Counted from the first letter of the stretch, positions 34,893 through 47,591 are shown. The stretch: 64,000 nucleotides of DNA from Trema orientale (GCA_002914845.1 JXTC01000128.1:205897-269896); one strand, 5' to 3'. Translations and numbers: made by a program. Notes: generated by a model from the letters alone, not told the origin.

Positions 34893-36396
34893 TTAAAGCG
34901 TCAAAGACAAATCAACTGGATTAGAGATCATGTCGTAATAAGAAGCTTCACCACCAGGCATTACTGAAACTGAAGCTTTCTTGGAACCAGTGCTGCTGCA
35001 GCTATCATTTTTCCCAGGGAAGAACTCGTACTCCATCAATACTACTCCCCCACTCACTGAGTTTCCCTTCCTATGAACCGCCACAACCTCAACTCCCTAT
35101 CAAACTCAAACATTAAAAGTCACAGTCATAAACGTATGATAATAAATAGAATATACATAATAAACTTTTCTATCTATATCTATATGTATATATATATATA
35201 TATACCTCATTAGTCATTATGCTTCTAGCGGCCGTGGTACCCAAACCAAGGGTTAATTGATCTGATCCAGTAGAGTTAGGGACATGATATTCTGAGTTCG
35301 ACCCATTCAAGCCACAAAATTGCAATATCTCAGGGCATTTTATATCTCCTCTGACCCCTCCAATATTCCCACCATTGAATCTCTTTTTCTGCCACAAGGA
35401 AAAAAAAAACAATTAATTAATACTATACCAATAACTATTTCAACACCAGATTAAAAAAAAAAAAGAAAAAAGAATTATCAATGTAACAGTACCCAAGAAA
35501 GTTCTAAAAGGCAGCATATAATAGGACATTTTCCCACAATTTCTAGTGAGCCAAACAAGAGAGAGAGAGAGAGAGAGAGAGGTTCATATTTGGGAAAATA
35601 GTTAAATAAAAACCTTGGAGCATAGATCAGAAGTGACGAAGCAGGGCTGCATCTTTGGCATTGAAGAGAGCTCTTTCGAGGTCTCATGATGAAGAAACAT
35701 CTGATCCGGACTCGGAGCTCCATTAATATCAATCCCATTCCCACGGCCATAGCAATACTGATGATGATGAGGGTCCACCGTAACCGAACGGTGGTCCATC
35801 ACCCCAGCAGCCGGAGAAGATGGAAAAGAAGAAGAAGAAGACCCACAACCAAACCCAGAAGTCGCCACGTGTCCCATCCTCTGATGATGATGATGAACCA
35901 TGCCCAAACACCGATCAGTACCCCCATGACATTGAGCCACAGCTACAGAGCCATTGACGGCCACACCGTAGCTCCCTGCACCGTACTGCACCGGAACACT
36001 CTCGAGCGGCTCGTGATGATGATGATGAGCCGGATTCTGGAAGTAGTAGTGGCTCATGAGAAGGTGGTGGTGGTAGTCGGCGGGCGCGGCGGCCGGGAAG
36101 TTAAGGGCTTGCGGCGGAGGAGGAGGAGGGGAGTGGAGCTGGTGGGGCATTTCGGTCATTTTCTTCCAGCGTTCTTGGAGCCTGAGGCGCTCCAGCTGGG
36201 CCACACCGAGCCCTCTTTGAGGTTGCTTTTTGGGGTTGTTTGGAGCACCCGTACCACCCTTGTTGCTGGTCTTCCTGCCCCTGGTTTTGGCTCCTGATGA
36301 TGTTCCTAATTCGGGCTTAGTCGTCGTCGTCGTCGTCTCCGGCTGAAATGGGGCCCACTCGTCGGAAGCCATGTTGAGTCGTAGTGAGCTAGACAT
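34893..36396 (-). CDS. SPL: SPOROCYTELESS/NOZZLE - SPEAR-type EAR repressor
   Basis: Three exons: 36396-35614, 35388-35206, 35096-34893, all joined in phase 0 with GT-AG introns, giving 389 aa. Residues about 37-82 are the conserved SPL motif (KTRGRK..., KKQPQRGLGVAQLERLR...RWKK). The middle is rich in His, Pro and Gly. The exon 1/2 junction gives CSK-KKRFNGG, matching the C-x-x-C/K-K-R region of SPL/NZZ. Exon 3 contains MEYEFFPGK, and the last residues are the EAR motif DLSLTL. The family has no catalytic activity: SPL/NZZ recruits TOPLESS through its EAR motif and represses TCP factors, and is needed for sporogenous cell formation. Assignment to SPL rather than a SPEAR/TIE paralogue rests on MEYEFFPGK and gene order. 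A second Met at residue 9 is an alternative start. Confidence 0.88.
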
Positions 36397-36544
36397 GATC
36401 TGGGTTTGGAAGAGAGAAGAAGAGATTGGGTTTAATCTTGTCTGTTTTTCTTAGAGAACATATATATGTATGTACATGTATAGTAGTGTGAAATGCTAAA
36501 AGAACATTGGTCCTTTTGTATTTGATATGTTTGTGCTTTTCTTA
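36397..36544 (-). promoter_or_regulatory. Proximal 5' region of the SPL-type gene
   Basis: The leader on the minus strand is CT-rich (TCTTCTCTCTTCC near 36415). Only about 150 bp separate the start codon from the MITE at 36545, so core promoter elements may lie in or beyond that element. TATATATG repeats are at about 36463-36480. Confidence 0.45.
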
Positions 36545-37412
36545 ATATATATATGGGTCATGTTTCAATGGAGATTTTTGTTTTTGCTCCATTGATGGGT
36601 ACTTTCATTTGGACCATTGGATTTTAATCTGATGGTTATAATGATATTAGTAATTTTATCAAAAAATAAAAATCTAATTAAATATTTATGACTTAAAAAA
36701 TTAGTAACCTATATGTGACCTATGAGTTGAAATTTTTTTTTTCCAATCCCTCTTTCATTGTTTTTTCTTTTTTTCATTCTATTGTTTATTTTTATTAAAA
36801 AATAAATAGAAAAACAAGTAACCGTATATATATATATCTAGGTATTTTTTTTCCCTAAAGAACTAATTGTATATATATTAAATTTTTCATTAAAAAATGA
36901 ATCCTTTTTTATAATTTCAAAACTAACTTTATATATCCCCTAAAAAAAAAAACTAATGTTATGTATATATTCTTCAAAAAAATAACTAACCGTTAATATA
37001 AAACTATTAAATACTAATTTTTTATCAAAATTTTATCTTAAAAAAACATTCTTTCTTTTTTATAATTTCAAAACTAAAATTCCCTTTCATTATAAAAAAA
37101 AAAAAATAACGTTACATCTCATATAAAAACAAAATTAACATTATTTATATACTCAAAAAAATTACTTATTCATATTAGTAGCATAATATGTTCAAATTAA
37201 ATGAAATTTAAAAAATTAAACTTATAAGTTAAAATCAAAAAAAGAAAAGAAATAAATAAAAAAGAAAAATAATTGAATAAAACATTAATTAATCAAAAAT
37301 AGATAAAATTACTTGCTATTGTAGGTCATATTTAACTTGATAATTTTACCCATCCATGGAGCAAAAACAAAAATCTCCATTGAAACATCACCCTATATAT
37401 ATATATATATAT
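36545..37412. mobile_element. MITE with 47-bp terminal inverted repeats in TA microsatellites
   Basis: Left repeat 36555-36601 begins GGGTCATGTTTCAATGGAG and ends CCATTGATGGGTA. The right repeat 37347-37393 is its inverse with 2 mismatches in 47. Outside both are TA runs (36545-36554; 37394-37412). The interior is very AT-rich and non-coding. It sits in the upstream region of the SPL-type gene. Confidence 0.85.
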
Positions 37413-40240
37413 AGCGACTTTTTACCAGCTCCTATTGTAAGCTATGTATAGCATTTTCCTTGTCCTTTTTTCAGAAATAACCTTGCTACATTTAAAATTT
37501 CGTTCATATGCCCTGTTATTTTATGCAAAGGTGGCGTCAATTACCCTCATACTGCAAATATATTGTTAATTTCCTCCAATTTTTACATATGTGATACCAA
37601 CTTGCCCTATTGTTGAAAGTCTACGAGCGAGGAAAGCATCTTATGGTTTTCCACTGAGAATAATAATACTCATATTGAAACTGAATGTAAATTTGTTTAA
37701 ATGATATTAACGAAAAATATTTTTCGTTAATCTTGATTTTAACTACGAAATTTTGCTTGAAATTCTAAGCAAATTTGAGAAATATAGAGATTTTTTCTCT
37801 TTCTGCTCTCTTATTTAGTGGTAAAGGGCTTTTTTTTTTCTTTCTTTAACATTATCTAACTGGGGCAAAAGTGATGCCATATTTCCAAAAACTAGGAACA
37901 AAGTGACACCAAATGTATAAAAATTGGGGCACATGTGTAAAATTTCAAATGTGAGGGAGTAAAAAGATCATTCTTAGCAAAAATGAGGTAGGAAGTGTAG
38001 GCTATTTAGTTCATTTTAATAACCATTAAAGCGAATATACATATAATCTAAAAATCCATCATCCAAGGTGTACATGCACTTCCTTCAAAAAAAAAGAAAA
38101 AGAAAAAAAAAAGAGGGTGTATATGCACTACACGCGCTTAGCACAAGTGCGTGAGCTATATATGCATAGGATATATCGTTTTATATACACAAGGTACCCA
38201 CAGAGAGGGTAACGGAGATCGAACAAGGCATGCAGCTAGGCGGGGTGTAGTTAGTACTAGGTCATCGGAAACATATAACATATGGCAGGAGGAGTACAGT
38301 ACTGTAGGTGTCAAAATAAGGCAATAGAACAGCCCCTTTGAGGTAAAGGCTAGCTTTCAGTTTTGGCAAATTTGGCTAAAAATCATTAGGGCTTTTTAGG
38401 CCTTAAATATATATTAAAGAACCTACTTAGCTTTTGCCCTTTTGGATCAAATTTTATGCGTAGGCATGTATCATATTATGTTATGAGATGGTGTCATGTA
38501 TTAATATTAATGAACGGTCATGATGATCTTATAAGGCCGGGGTTTTTGATCATCAGATCATCATCATGGCTTTGATGATATTGGCCTCAGGTGGGTCAAT
38601 AAGTGAAATTTGAATGTGATTAACACATCAATAATTTCATGGCGATGCATGATATTAACTATTAAATGGCGTAAAACTTGTAGAAAACAGCTTCTGGGGC
38701 AATCATATAGAGTAGGATATGGTAATAATATATGTGAAGCTGCGTATGGCCTGGGCTGGCAATGATTCTATTGTTCATACATGGTAAAATCTAAAAGTTG
38801 TGGTACATAATATTAATATTCTTACTATCTGCAATACTAAACCACTAGCCTTATTTTTTTCTTTAAAGAAGAAACATACATACAAAAACTTGAGAGTTAC
38901 TTTATGAATGTTTTGGTATAAATAAATGATATACCTATAATAAGTTTAAATACTACATATATAGTACAAAAATTGTAATTAATCTCAAACGAGTTACAAG
39001 AAATCATTCATACAAAGTTACAAACGTACATTAATATATATTGAAGATGATCTGGCCATGCCAATATACATAGTAATAGACCTTCTAACTTATAACCATA
39101 ACAAAAGGGGGCCAATAATTAATGAGCAAAAATTTCTGTATCATGATATCTGAATTAATTAAAATATTTGTTTGTATTAGAAATTAACGCTATTAATTAT
39201 AGTCCCACAGAGGAGATAACCCTTGCATGCTAATGTAACTTGACGGCAACCGCATGTGAGTAGATATTTAGCAATATTCTTATGAGTTCTAGACCTCATT
39301 TTCTTAAGGGATATTTGTTAGAAGGAGTAGTTTTGATTGTTTCCTTAAAATAAAGAAAACAACAAACCAAACTAGTCAACATATATCTTTTAGGCTTTAT
39401 CTTTACACATCCCACTTAGCTCTATATCTAGTATAATGGGTTAATTTACAGTGTTCACGCGGTTTGGCCATTGCATAGTAAAGAAAATGAAAGAAGATAT
39501 AATGTGAAAAAAAGAAAAAGAAGAAGCTCTCAATACTCATATTTTGGTTATATATATAACATATTATCATATCTTCTAACAACTACATTCCAAATATGAA
39601 CGAGCCACATTCTCCTTTTTGCTTCCTTCCCCAGTAGCACCGAAAGTTATGGTATTTATTTTTTCTTTTTGGCTTGAAAATCTTGGGAAACTTTGATCAC
39701 ATATGTATATATATGCACTAAGAAGCTTTTGTAATTTTCAAGATTTTATTACATATTTATATGTGAAACTATAGAATATTGCTATTGTACGTAATAAGTA
39801 GGAATAACCTTTATCTTGTGTGTGCCTCAGTCAACATCTTTCACTATATAAAGTCCCTTACTATATTCCTAGAACTAGGCATCAACGTAAAATAATCATC
39901 TTAAACCATCACCATTAGAGACCTCAACATCATGAGCTTCACAACAAAACAAGAAAATCCACTACAATAGACTCCTATAAATCTGTCCAAATTCCTCAAA
40001 TCGAGCACCCAGAAAATCATTGATGCCCAATCGAAATTCCCACCTAAAGGAACTTCATTAAATGTGTGAGAAGCCCAAACAGTAAGAAATTAAGAATCAT
40101 ATGTACGTAGTAAGATTAGCCGAATTAATTAACAACCCCAAAAAGTAGAAGAGACTTTAATATTCCCTACATGAACATATAAAGAAGCAATACGTATTGT
40201 ATTGGCTATTTGGGAATAGCCAAAAAAGACATATTTAATT
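37413..40240. other. Intergenic DNA between the SPL-type and TRM5 genes
   Basis: AT-rich, no ORF of note. Nothing beyond short simple repeats was recognised. Confidence 0.5.
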
Positions 40241-40259
40241 CCAAGTCTAGGGCCAATCA

Positions 40260-40660
40260 TGTAACTCCACGTCAGCATATGGTCTTAAAGGACCATAAAG
40301 AGTATGCCACGTCAGCAAAGAGATCCAGAGCTAGCAATGCCAATATGACCGTATCTTAGTCAAGCAGCCAAGAGTCTTTTTAGGACTTGAAAAAAAGGCC
40401 CCAACGGCATGACCAACCGACGCGTGTCGACAAGATTTGTTTAGGATTTTCTCAATGCTAAGCTCTATAGTCGTGTAGGGTGGTACTGATACCCCCATTC
40501 ATCTTAAGCTCTTTGACCAATGGCAGATTTCCACGTCATCAAGTTGCTCCCACTTTTCCACTCTTTTGGATTTCATCAGGGCCCACTTAGTAGGGCCCAC
40601 CATGTTGTGGAGGTGTTAACGTTAAGGATTCAGAGAGAGAGAGAGAGAGAGAATCAATTG
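40260..40660 (+). promoter_or_regulatory. Promoter-like region with ACGT and TCP-type sites
   Basis: CCACGTCAGC occurs at about 40267 and 40308, CCACGTCATC at about 40530, and GACGCGTGTCGAC near 40420. Two identical GGGCCCAC elements (40579-40586, 40593-40600), the class of site bound by TCP factors, lie 6 bp apart, followed by a GA repeat (40632-40652) that resembles a plant 5' leader. No gene with a recognisable protein follows. Confidence 0.4.
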
Positions 40661-41150
40661 TACGAAGAAATAGCGGCTGGGGGAAAGGGACCAGGAGAGA
40701 GAATTTTTTTCTTGGCACGTGTGAGGTTTGGTTTAAAAAATTTCTAAGAATTTGTTCAATTGTAATTATTATATTAGGGGATTTTCTTTGCTGTGTTTAG
40801 GCAGACACGGTGGATCCCGGGGTTCTGTTGAGCAGATTGTGCTCTGCATGGTATGATTAGGGGGGTTGGGGTCTTTGGGGATTTGGGCTCCTTTTTTTTT
40901 CTTCTCATTAAGGGGCTTTGTGCCTCGTCTTGTGTTGTGGTTGTGGAGAGTATTGTGGGGACCAATTCGCACGTGTATGAACAGCTTGTAAAGTATAGTT
41001 GTATCATGTATATGCATTGGGGGCTTCCATGTTCCTGCCGAGTGCCAATCTTATTGAAAGATTTGTTTTTATTAGTTGAATTTATTGCCTTACCTCAAAG
41101 TGTCTTTGTTTTCTCTCTAGTTGTCTTTTTGTAAAAAGAGTTGCTAAACT
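40660..41150 (+). ncRNA. Possible non-coding transcript downstream of the promoter-like region
   Basis: G/T-rich, higher GC than the surroundings, with no convincing ORF (longest open frames 75-93 codons, no domain). Transcription is inferred only from the upstream motif cluster. It could also be a gene remnant. Confidence 0.2.
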
Positions 41151-42590
41151 AGTTCATAAGATTTTTGGATTAAAGAAAAAAAAATGATTTACCTTGTTAA
41201 CTTATAGTCATCAAGTTAGGGTGCAATATTGACTAATAAGCTGTTTTTCAGGATATGAATGAACTCTTAATTCAGTCAAAATTTAAAGATGTTGCCTTTC
41301 ATAGAAAGTCTACATTATGGTACAAAAATACTTTATTTATAATGAATACTTTTGTAACCATACAAACAATTTTTTTGTTAGCTTGAATTTTAGGTTACGA
41401 ACATTTGGTTATACACTTAAACATAGCACTATGAGTAGGTGTTCCATATCTTTCCTTAAGGTCTTCTTAGAAATTCTATACTTCATCACTTTGAATCGTT
41501 TATATAACAAGTTTTAGGTCGACTTGAAAATCTCAAATTTGCAAAACCCATGTTTTAGTTTTTGGTTTTTATCTCTAGTTATTTTAGTATTCAAGTGATC
41601 AAAGGGTTCAAAAGAACATGTAAGAGAGAATGGATGAGCACTGATGTACCCTAAAGTTTCCTACAGGTGGCTATAAGGAAACCAGGAGTTAAAGAGTAAC
41701 TGTTAGTTGTGGCTTTATGCAACTTGTGAAAGACCTAACCATTTTTGAGCAAAATAGCAAAAGATCCCCCCAGTTCCACATCTCTTACATTTCTCTACTA
41801 CCAATAAGACAGCCATAGAATAAGGACCACTAGGGAGATATAATTATTTAGATCTCAATCTGAACTGAGATTTGCTCATTTTCTCTGTGTGTCCCTTTTC
41901 ACTAGAAATTACCATTTTGCCCTCACCTACCATCCCCAAATAGACCAATTTGTCCCCCCCAACCTCCCTGTCTAGAGAGCCCTATATGGCCATATGACAT
42001 GGCCAGCCGAGGCACTAGTACATTTAGATTTAGTACATGTCTTACTCTTTAAGACTTTATGGAGGGACCAGATGAGCATCATACGAGAACTATGGATTAA
42101 TCTGAGCCGTCCAAGGAGGACATATCTGTGCAACAAATATTCGGTTTCTACAGCATTTATTGTACACTTTGGTGTATTTTGGATACAAAAAAGAGGTCAC
42201 TGTCAGCTGTTAGTTGTGTTTGGCACTGCGAAAAATCAGTACACTACAAAGACTGAGACATAAAGCAAAATTTGTCTGGAAGATGTCTAAGAGCACAAAG
42301 CGCAGGGCTTTTATACAACCCATTCCAACAGAAAAAGAATTATCCTCCATTTCAAAAAAAAGAAAAAAAAAAAGAAAAAGAATTATCCAAATTTTATTTC
42401 TGCTTAAGAAGATGAAACCCATTAGTTACCCTTTCTTTCTTTTATTTCTTTCCCCTAAAAATGCAAGCTTGGTTAAGAAAGTGGGGACTGGAGCAGTCTT
42501 TATTGGTGTATGAGTCATAATTTGAATTGTGCTTTATGCATAATAAATGACCAAGAATAAGACTTGGGATGCATTATAGAATAAGACAAT
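41151..42590. other. Intergenic DNA
   Basis: No gene recognised. An open frame at 41994-42263 (89 aa) has no family features. Confidence 0.45.
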
Positions 42591-42755
42591 GGAGGCGGTT
42601 ATAGTAGGGGCGCCCTACGTAAGGCTCATGTTTATACACTGTTTGATGAGAATCTGTGAGGAATCTTTATACACAGATTCCCATCAAACGGTGTATAAAC
42701 AGGGCCTTACGTAGGGACGCCTTTACTGTAGACGCGCCCTAAGACAAACGCGCCC
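42591..42755. mobile_element. Palindromic Mutator-like MITE with 9-bp target duplication
   Basis: Arms of about 65 bp (42594-42658 and 42672-42737), roughly 90% complementary, around a 13-base loop. Key blocks are CCCTACGTAAGG, TTTATACAC and GATTCTCATCAAAC / inverse. TAAGACAAT flanks the element at 42582-42590 and 42756-42764; 9-bp duplications are typical of Mutator-like elements. The right end has a 17-bp tandem duplication (ACGCGCCCTAAGACAA). Confidence 0.7.
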
Positions 42756-42835
42756 TAAGACAATCATTCTAATTAAAACTAGATAAATTTCTGCCCTCAC
42801 CTAGAAATGAAAAAATCCTACACTTATAGAAGATA

Positions 42836-42872
42836 TATATATATATATATATGTGAGAGAGAGAGAGAGAGA
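42836..42872. repeat. TA/GA compound microsatellite
   Basis: TA run followed by GA run close to the TRM5 3' end. Confidence 0.9.
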
Positions 42873-42975
42873 TCATTATACAAAGGACAATTACAATAAA
42901 AATGTTGAATGAATCAGAAACAACATACAAAATTTGAGAGCTAACGACCCAACTTAGCTCTAAAACTTAACATAG

Positions 42976-45900
42976 TTACATATCTAGGATGGGTTTTCTA
43001 AACGCGACACTCTTAGGGAGGATGAATGAGGCACATAACATCCATTTTCCAGGTGCAACAAGGCGGACCCTTCGCATTTCCACATCAACCGCTACTTCAG
43101 ATAGTGCAATTCTTATCCTCTGCATTAATCATTCATAACTATCATTCAACATAAGGAAAACAGGAGGAAACAACCAAAACTAAAAAGAAAGAAACATAAC
43201 CTCATGAAAGTCAAACTCCGGATCTCGAGCTTTGGAGAATCCATAAACGTGGATCATTGGCAACGGCAATTCTCTCTCCTGAGTTCCGCCTCTTAAGATT
43301 CCCCGGAATGCATCTGTTTGCAGGGAAGTAAACACAGCAAAGACACGGCTTACTAGTTATGATTTTACATGACAATATATGGACTTTCTTTAGCTCATGT
43401 AAGATCATTTTCATCTTCATGATGAAATGATAAACTCTTTAATAATCTAAGAAAGCAGGAACTCACGAATATTACCATATCAATATCTTGACCAAGTTTG
43501 GATAATCAATTTACGAGGGAGCAACTATTTGAGTATGAAGCTTACTTGCAAGTTAAAAAGAAGGATTTGTGTTTTTAATCAAGGGATAGATAACAAACCT
43601 AGAAATTCCACAGCTTCATTAGGCAAATTCATTACTACTTGTGTTATTGAATGAGCCTTCTCACTTGAAAACAAAGAGATGATGAACCTCCTTCCATCCA
43701 TGTTAAAGACCTAGTCAGTGGTAAACACACCAGTCACTAAACAAAAACATGAAGAAAAGAACAAAATTTTAAAAACACAAAAGGAGCAAGTACGAAATAT
43801 GCAGTAATTTCATACCTTAATTTTCCTTTCAAGTTTGTTGAGCACGCTATTTCTTTCCAAATACTCAATTGCTTGGGGATTCAAATCATTAGCATATACT
43901 CTCTTTACAATCCTTGCTGCCGATATTGCTATTGGACCAACGCCAGAAAAAACATCACCTGTCAACGGCAAGACTAAATGGTTCAACCTAATGGTCATGA
44001 TAATGAAAGACAAACAGGACACTAAATTGTGAATTTTGGCATTAAGAGATAAAGACACACAAACATAATATTCTTCACTCTATAGCGAAAAATGACAATA
44101 ATAATAAGAAACAACAATAACAATCCTCTTCACTTCTGCTGCACCTTTGAAACGTAAAAATGAAAAATATATAGTACGTAGGTATTAGTACAAGCCTACT
44201 ACAATGTAATTGAAAAGCAAGAATGACGATAAGATCTGGAACATACAAACAACATCATTTTGAGTGAAGCCATTTAAAAGCCTTTGTCTTTCAGTTACAA
44301 GCCTTGAATTCCAATATCTGCATAAAACATAAAGAAGAATAAGATCCTCTGTCCCTAAGTTATGGTTCTCTTAAGTAATTTTTATATAAATACACACGCA
44401 TACGCACATACACACATATATATATATATATTTATATACACGTATGCAAGCAACTGCTGGAGTAGGCTGTGAAATGTAACCCATAATTATGGCTTATTAA
44501 CTGCGATCTTAATTTAAGTGCTAAATACTGTACATCTCAAATCAAAGCTCACTGCCTAGCGTCTATACTACAATAATCTGCTCTCTCTTCTGACATGTGC
44601 ATGAACAGTATAGCACCACATTACATATATCAAATACCTGTTAATTAATAGTAGTAACAATAACGGTGAGAAAAGAGTAGTAAGTTTGAATGGCAAAAAT
44701 ATGAAGGTGTCCAACTCCTGAATTGCGTGGGTTAGCTGCACTACATGAGAAGAGAATGCAACTTCTTCAATCATGATATGATACTACTTGGCATTAAAAA
44801 CAGATAAACATGAAAATATATGCATTTAATTTCAAGTAGCTTGAAAGTATAGGAGAACACACACTGTTGCTAAATCAACGTGAAACCGCAAGCCATTCTC
44901 AACTACTGTAGTTACAAGGGAGTGATTTCCAGCTAAAACCTCAAGCTGCATTGTTCTATACTCATTGTCAATGGCATCAATTTTATTGACAACTGTTTGA
45001 ATCTTTGGCTCATTTTTATCCAAAATCACCTGCAAAAGAGAGGAAGCATCTTCTGTTAGGAGACAACTGATTATTAGCAGTGGTTAAAAGAGAATTAAAA
45101 AGATAAAATTAGTTACAAAAATGAGCACCTTTGCAATTAGTTTTTTGTATGGTATGTGTTCATCTCTCAGGTTCAGGTGTGCAATATGCCCAACTGTTTC
45201 AAATGCTGAAGGAACAATCATACCCTTGGGCAACATAGCCTCCAAGATCTGCAAGAAATGGTTCTATAAGCTTTAGCAGTTTCCGTTCATCCTGTCCCTC
45301 CAATTTACAGTTTTAGTTAAGCATGATTGTCAGTTTCCAGCAGCCTATACCCCAAGCTAATTACCCAGAAAGAGAGAGAGAATATATCATGAATATATAA
45401 ATACCAAGCGCATAAAATATATGACATGATGTCCTGGTATTTTAAGAAAATTGACTTGTATGAGAAACAGTAATATAATATTTCCTTCTAAAGGGAAAAG
45501 ATCAATAATCCTAGATACTGATGGTTTTATAAATTCAAAGTGACACAACTAAAAACATTTAAAAATTCTGAAATGAAAATTCATTTAGTTCTTAATCAGT
45601 GAAATGATCATCTCAGTAAGCCACTACAGAAAAATTATCAAACTATAATGAGAAAACGTATATTTGTATTAAATAGTAGCATAATCTTATTAGTGGATTC
45701 CTCAATGGTGAAAATTTCTAAGCTGATCCCTCTTCTTTCTATTTTCTGTTTATGTTCTTTTTTTCCCTTCCCGTTAACATGGTTTGACTTAGTTACATTC
45801 TTAAAGTTGGGACATCAAAGATTGCAAAGTAAAACATCACAGACAATATGAAACAGTAAAGATAATTCCTCTGGTATAATACCTCATTCATCTGCCAGTA

Positions 45901-47591
45901 ATCATAGAACAAAGTCAGCTTGCATCTCACAAGCTCAAAAGTTGATGTCTTGTTTTTTGTTGTATTTTCCTTCAATACAACCTGAAGAGTAGTAGGACCA
46001 GAACATTAGTCACAGGTGTTAATGAAATAGCAAAGTCATACTCAGACATCATACCCATTTCTAACTGTTGAAGATAAAAATGACAAAGATTTTCCAACAT
46101 GAAACTCATTACAGGCCGAAAAAAAAGGGTCATATTTTTCCCCATCGAAGACTATAATACAATGCAAGCGGGTCTCTCGCTCTTAAATAACCATTTTCTT
46201 GGAAATTTGCAAGGAAATGCTGGTATGGAAATACGAAAAGACCCTATATTCACGTACATCATGATAACTCAGCATTCATAGGGCCCTATATTCACACTAC
46301 ATACAAAATCTCTTTAAGAAGAGTTGTTTTCTTTCACCTAAAGTCACATTTTCCTCCATCTTAAAGAAATATGACTTAAAAACTTCCTTAATAATTGTTC
46401 TTTGCCTATCCATACTCTTAAAACTGACCTATTCTAACTTGTACTGAAAAAAGTTAATTAAGCTTACATTCTCACATCATTAGGTTCCTAAGAAAATAAA
46501 AGCTCCAACATGGATAGCAGTTGTAATAACTTCAAACACCTATACATAATGGAAAGCCTCCAACATTCCAATTTCATAAACACGCTACAAAAATTTCAAA
46601 GCGAAATGAAATCAGAACTCATCATATTGCTAATCAACTCACGATAATCAAGTGTAAGGGCATACACCTTGATAGCCTCAGGCAAGTCTTCTGCGCATTT
46701 CGTCGAATACCTCTCGTCCAAAAGCAACAACCTTGTTGGACCTCTCCACTTCCTGCCATGGAATTCCTCCCCCAGTAAACCCTTCAAATCCTCCCATTCA
46801 GGCAATCCATCCTCCACAACCTCCACAACAGAAAACCCATTCCTCCCAATCCTCTTCTTCTTCTTCTCCCCTCCACCCCTCTCTTCATCATCATCGTCAT
46901 CATCAACTGCTTTCTTCTTTTTCTTCTTCTTCCTATTCGGCCTCGAAATCTTAGCAAGGTTCCGAAAATTCACAAACCCATTAGCATCAAACGTCTTCGC
47001 AAGCTTTTCCCTGTACAAAACCGGGCTCAACGGCTCCCCATCGCCCTCGGCTTTCCCATATACACGCCGGTTCAGCGAAACCAGAGCATCGTCTCCGCTC
47101 CGGCTTCGCACGAGCCCTTTGAGCTCGTCGTCGTCGTCGTCAATATCGTCGCCGGGGACTCTGGCAATGTTGCGGACACGGGGCCAGTTCAAGAGGTGGC
47201 CTCGGAGGCGGCTCTCGAGGGCGAAACAGTCCTTGGAAGGGACTCGAATCGCCGCGATTTCGAAAACCCTCGTGAAGATTTCTTCACTGAATCGATAATC
47301 ATCCTCATCATCACCATTGGGGAAGGTTTTGGAGGGAGTTTGGGATGTGGGTATGGCGGGTATGGTGCCCTTGAGAAGGGTGGGTCCGTAAGAGAGTTCC
47401 GGGTCTGGGATTTGGATTTGGGCGTGGATTTTCGGGGCTGTTGTGGTGATGGAAGAGAGAGAGAAGATTGGGGGTTTTGGGAAGGGTTTAGGGTTTTTGG
47501 GGAAGAAAGTGAAGAGTGGAAGAGAATGAGGTCTGAGGAAGAGCTTTGTCACCATTGTTGCTGATAACTGTACTGAATGAGAGTGATTCAT
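42976..47591 (-). CDS. TRM5: tRNA (guanine37-N1)-methyltransferase, TRM5/Met-10+ family
   Basis: Nine exons, all GT-AG and phase-consistent: 47591-46668, 45981-45883, 45248-45129, 45029-44863, 44317-44247, 43958-43816, 43710-43599, 43313-43201, 43119-42976; product 630 aa. TRM5 transfers a methyl group from S-adenosylmethionine to N1 of G37 next to the anticodon, preventing frameshifting. Visible signatures are [43 protein letters not shown], the SAM-binding loop DVFSGVGP (462-469) with YANDLNP, and the catalytic-region NLP (536-538). The N-terminus (to about residue 55) is Ser/Pro/basic with few acids, like an organelle transit peptide, so mitochondrial or plastid targeting is likely. Exon 1 also holds an acidic DDDDDE run and a Lys-rich linker, both expected to be disordered. 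A second Met at residue 13 could be the true start. Confidence 0.93.

Noticed and set aside
35686-36297. 203-codon plus-strand frame opposite the SPL-type exon 1
   Set aside because: Rich in His/Arg/Met only because it is antisense to CAT/CAC-rich coding DNA; no domain, and the minus-strand gene explains the region.
43605-43625. miR396-like word TTCCACAGCTTCA
   Set aside because: It is within TRM5 exon 7 and no hairpin partner is present.
46669-47298. 209-codon plus-strand frame opposite TRM5 exon 1
   Set aside because: Shadow of the Glu/Lys/Asp-rich minus-strand coding sequence.
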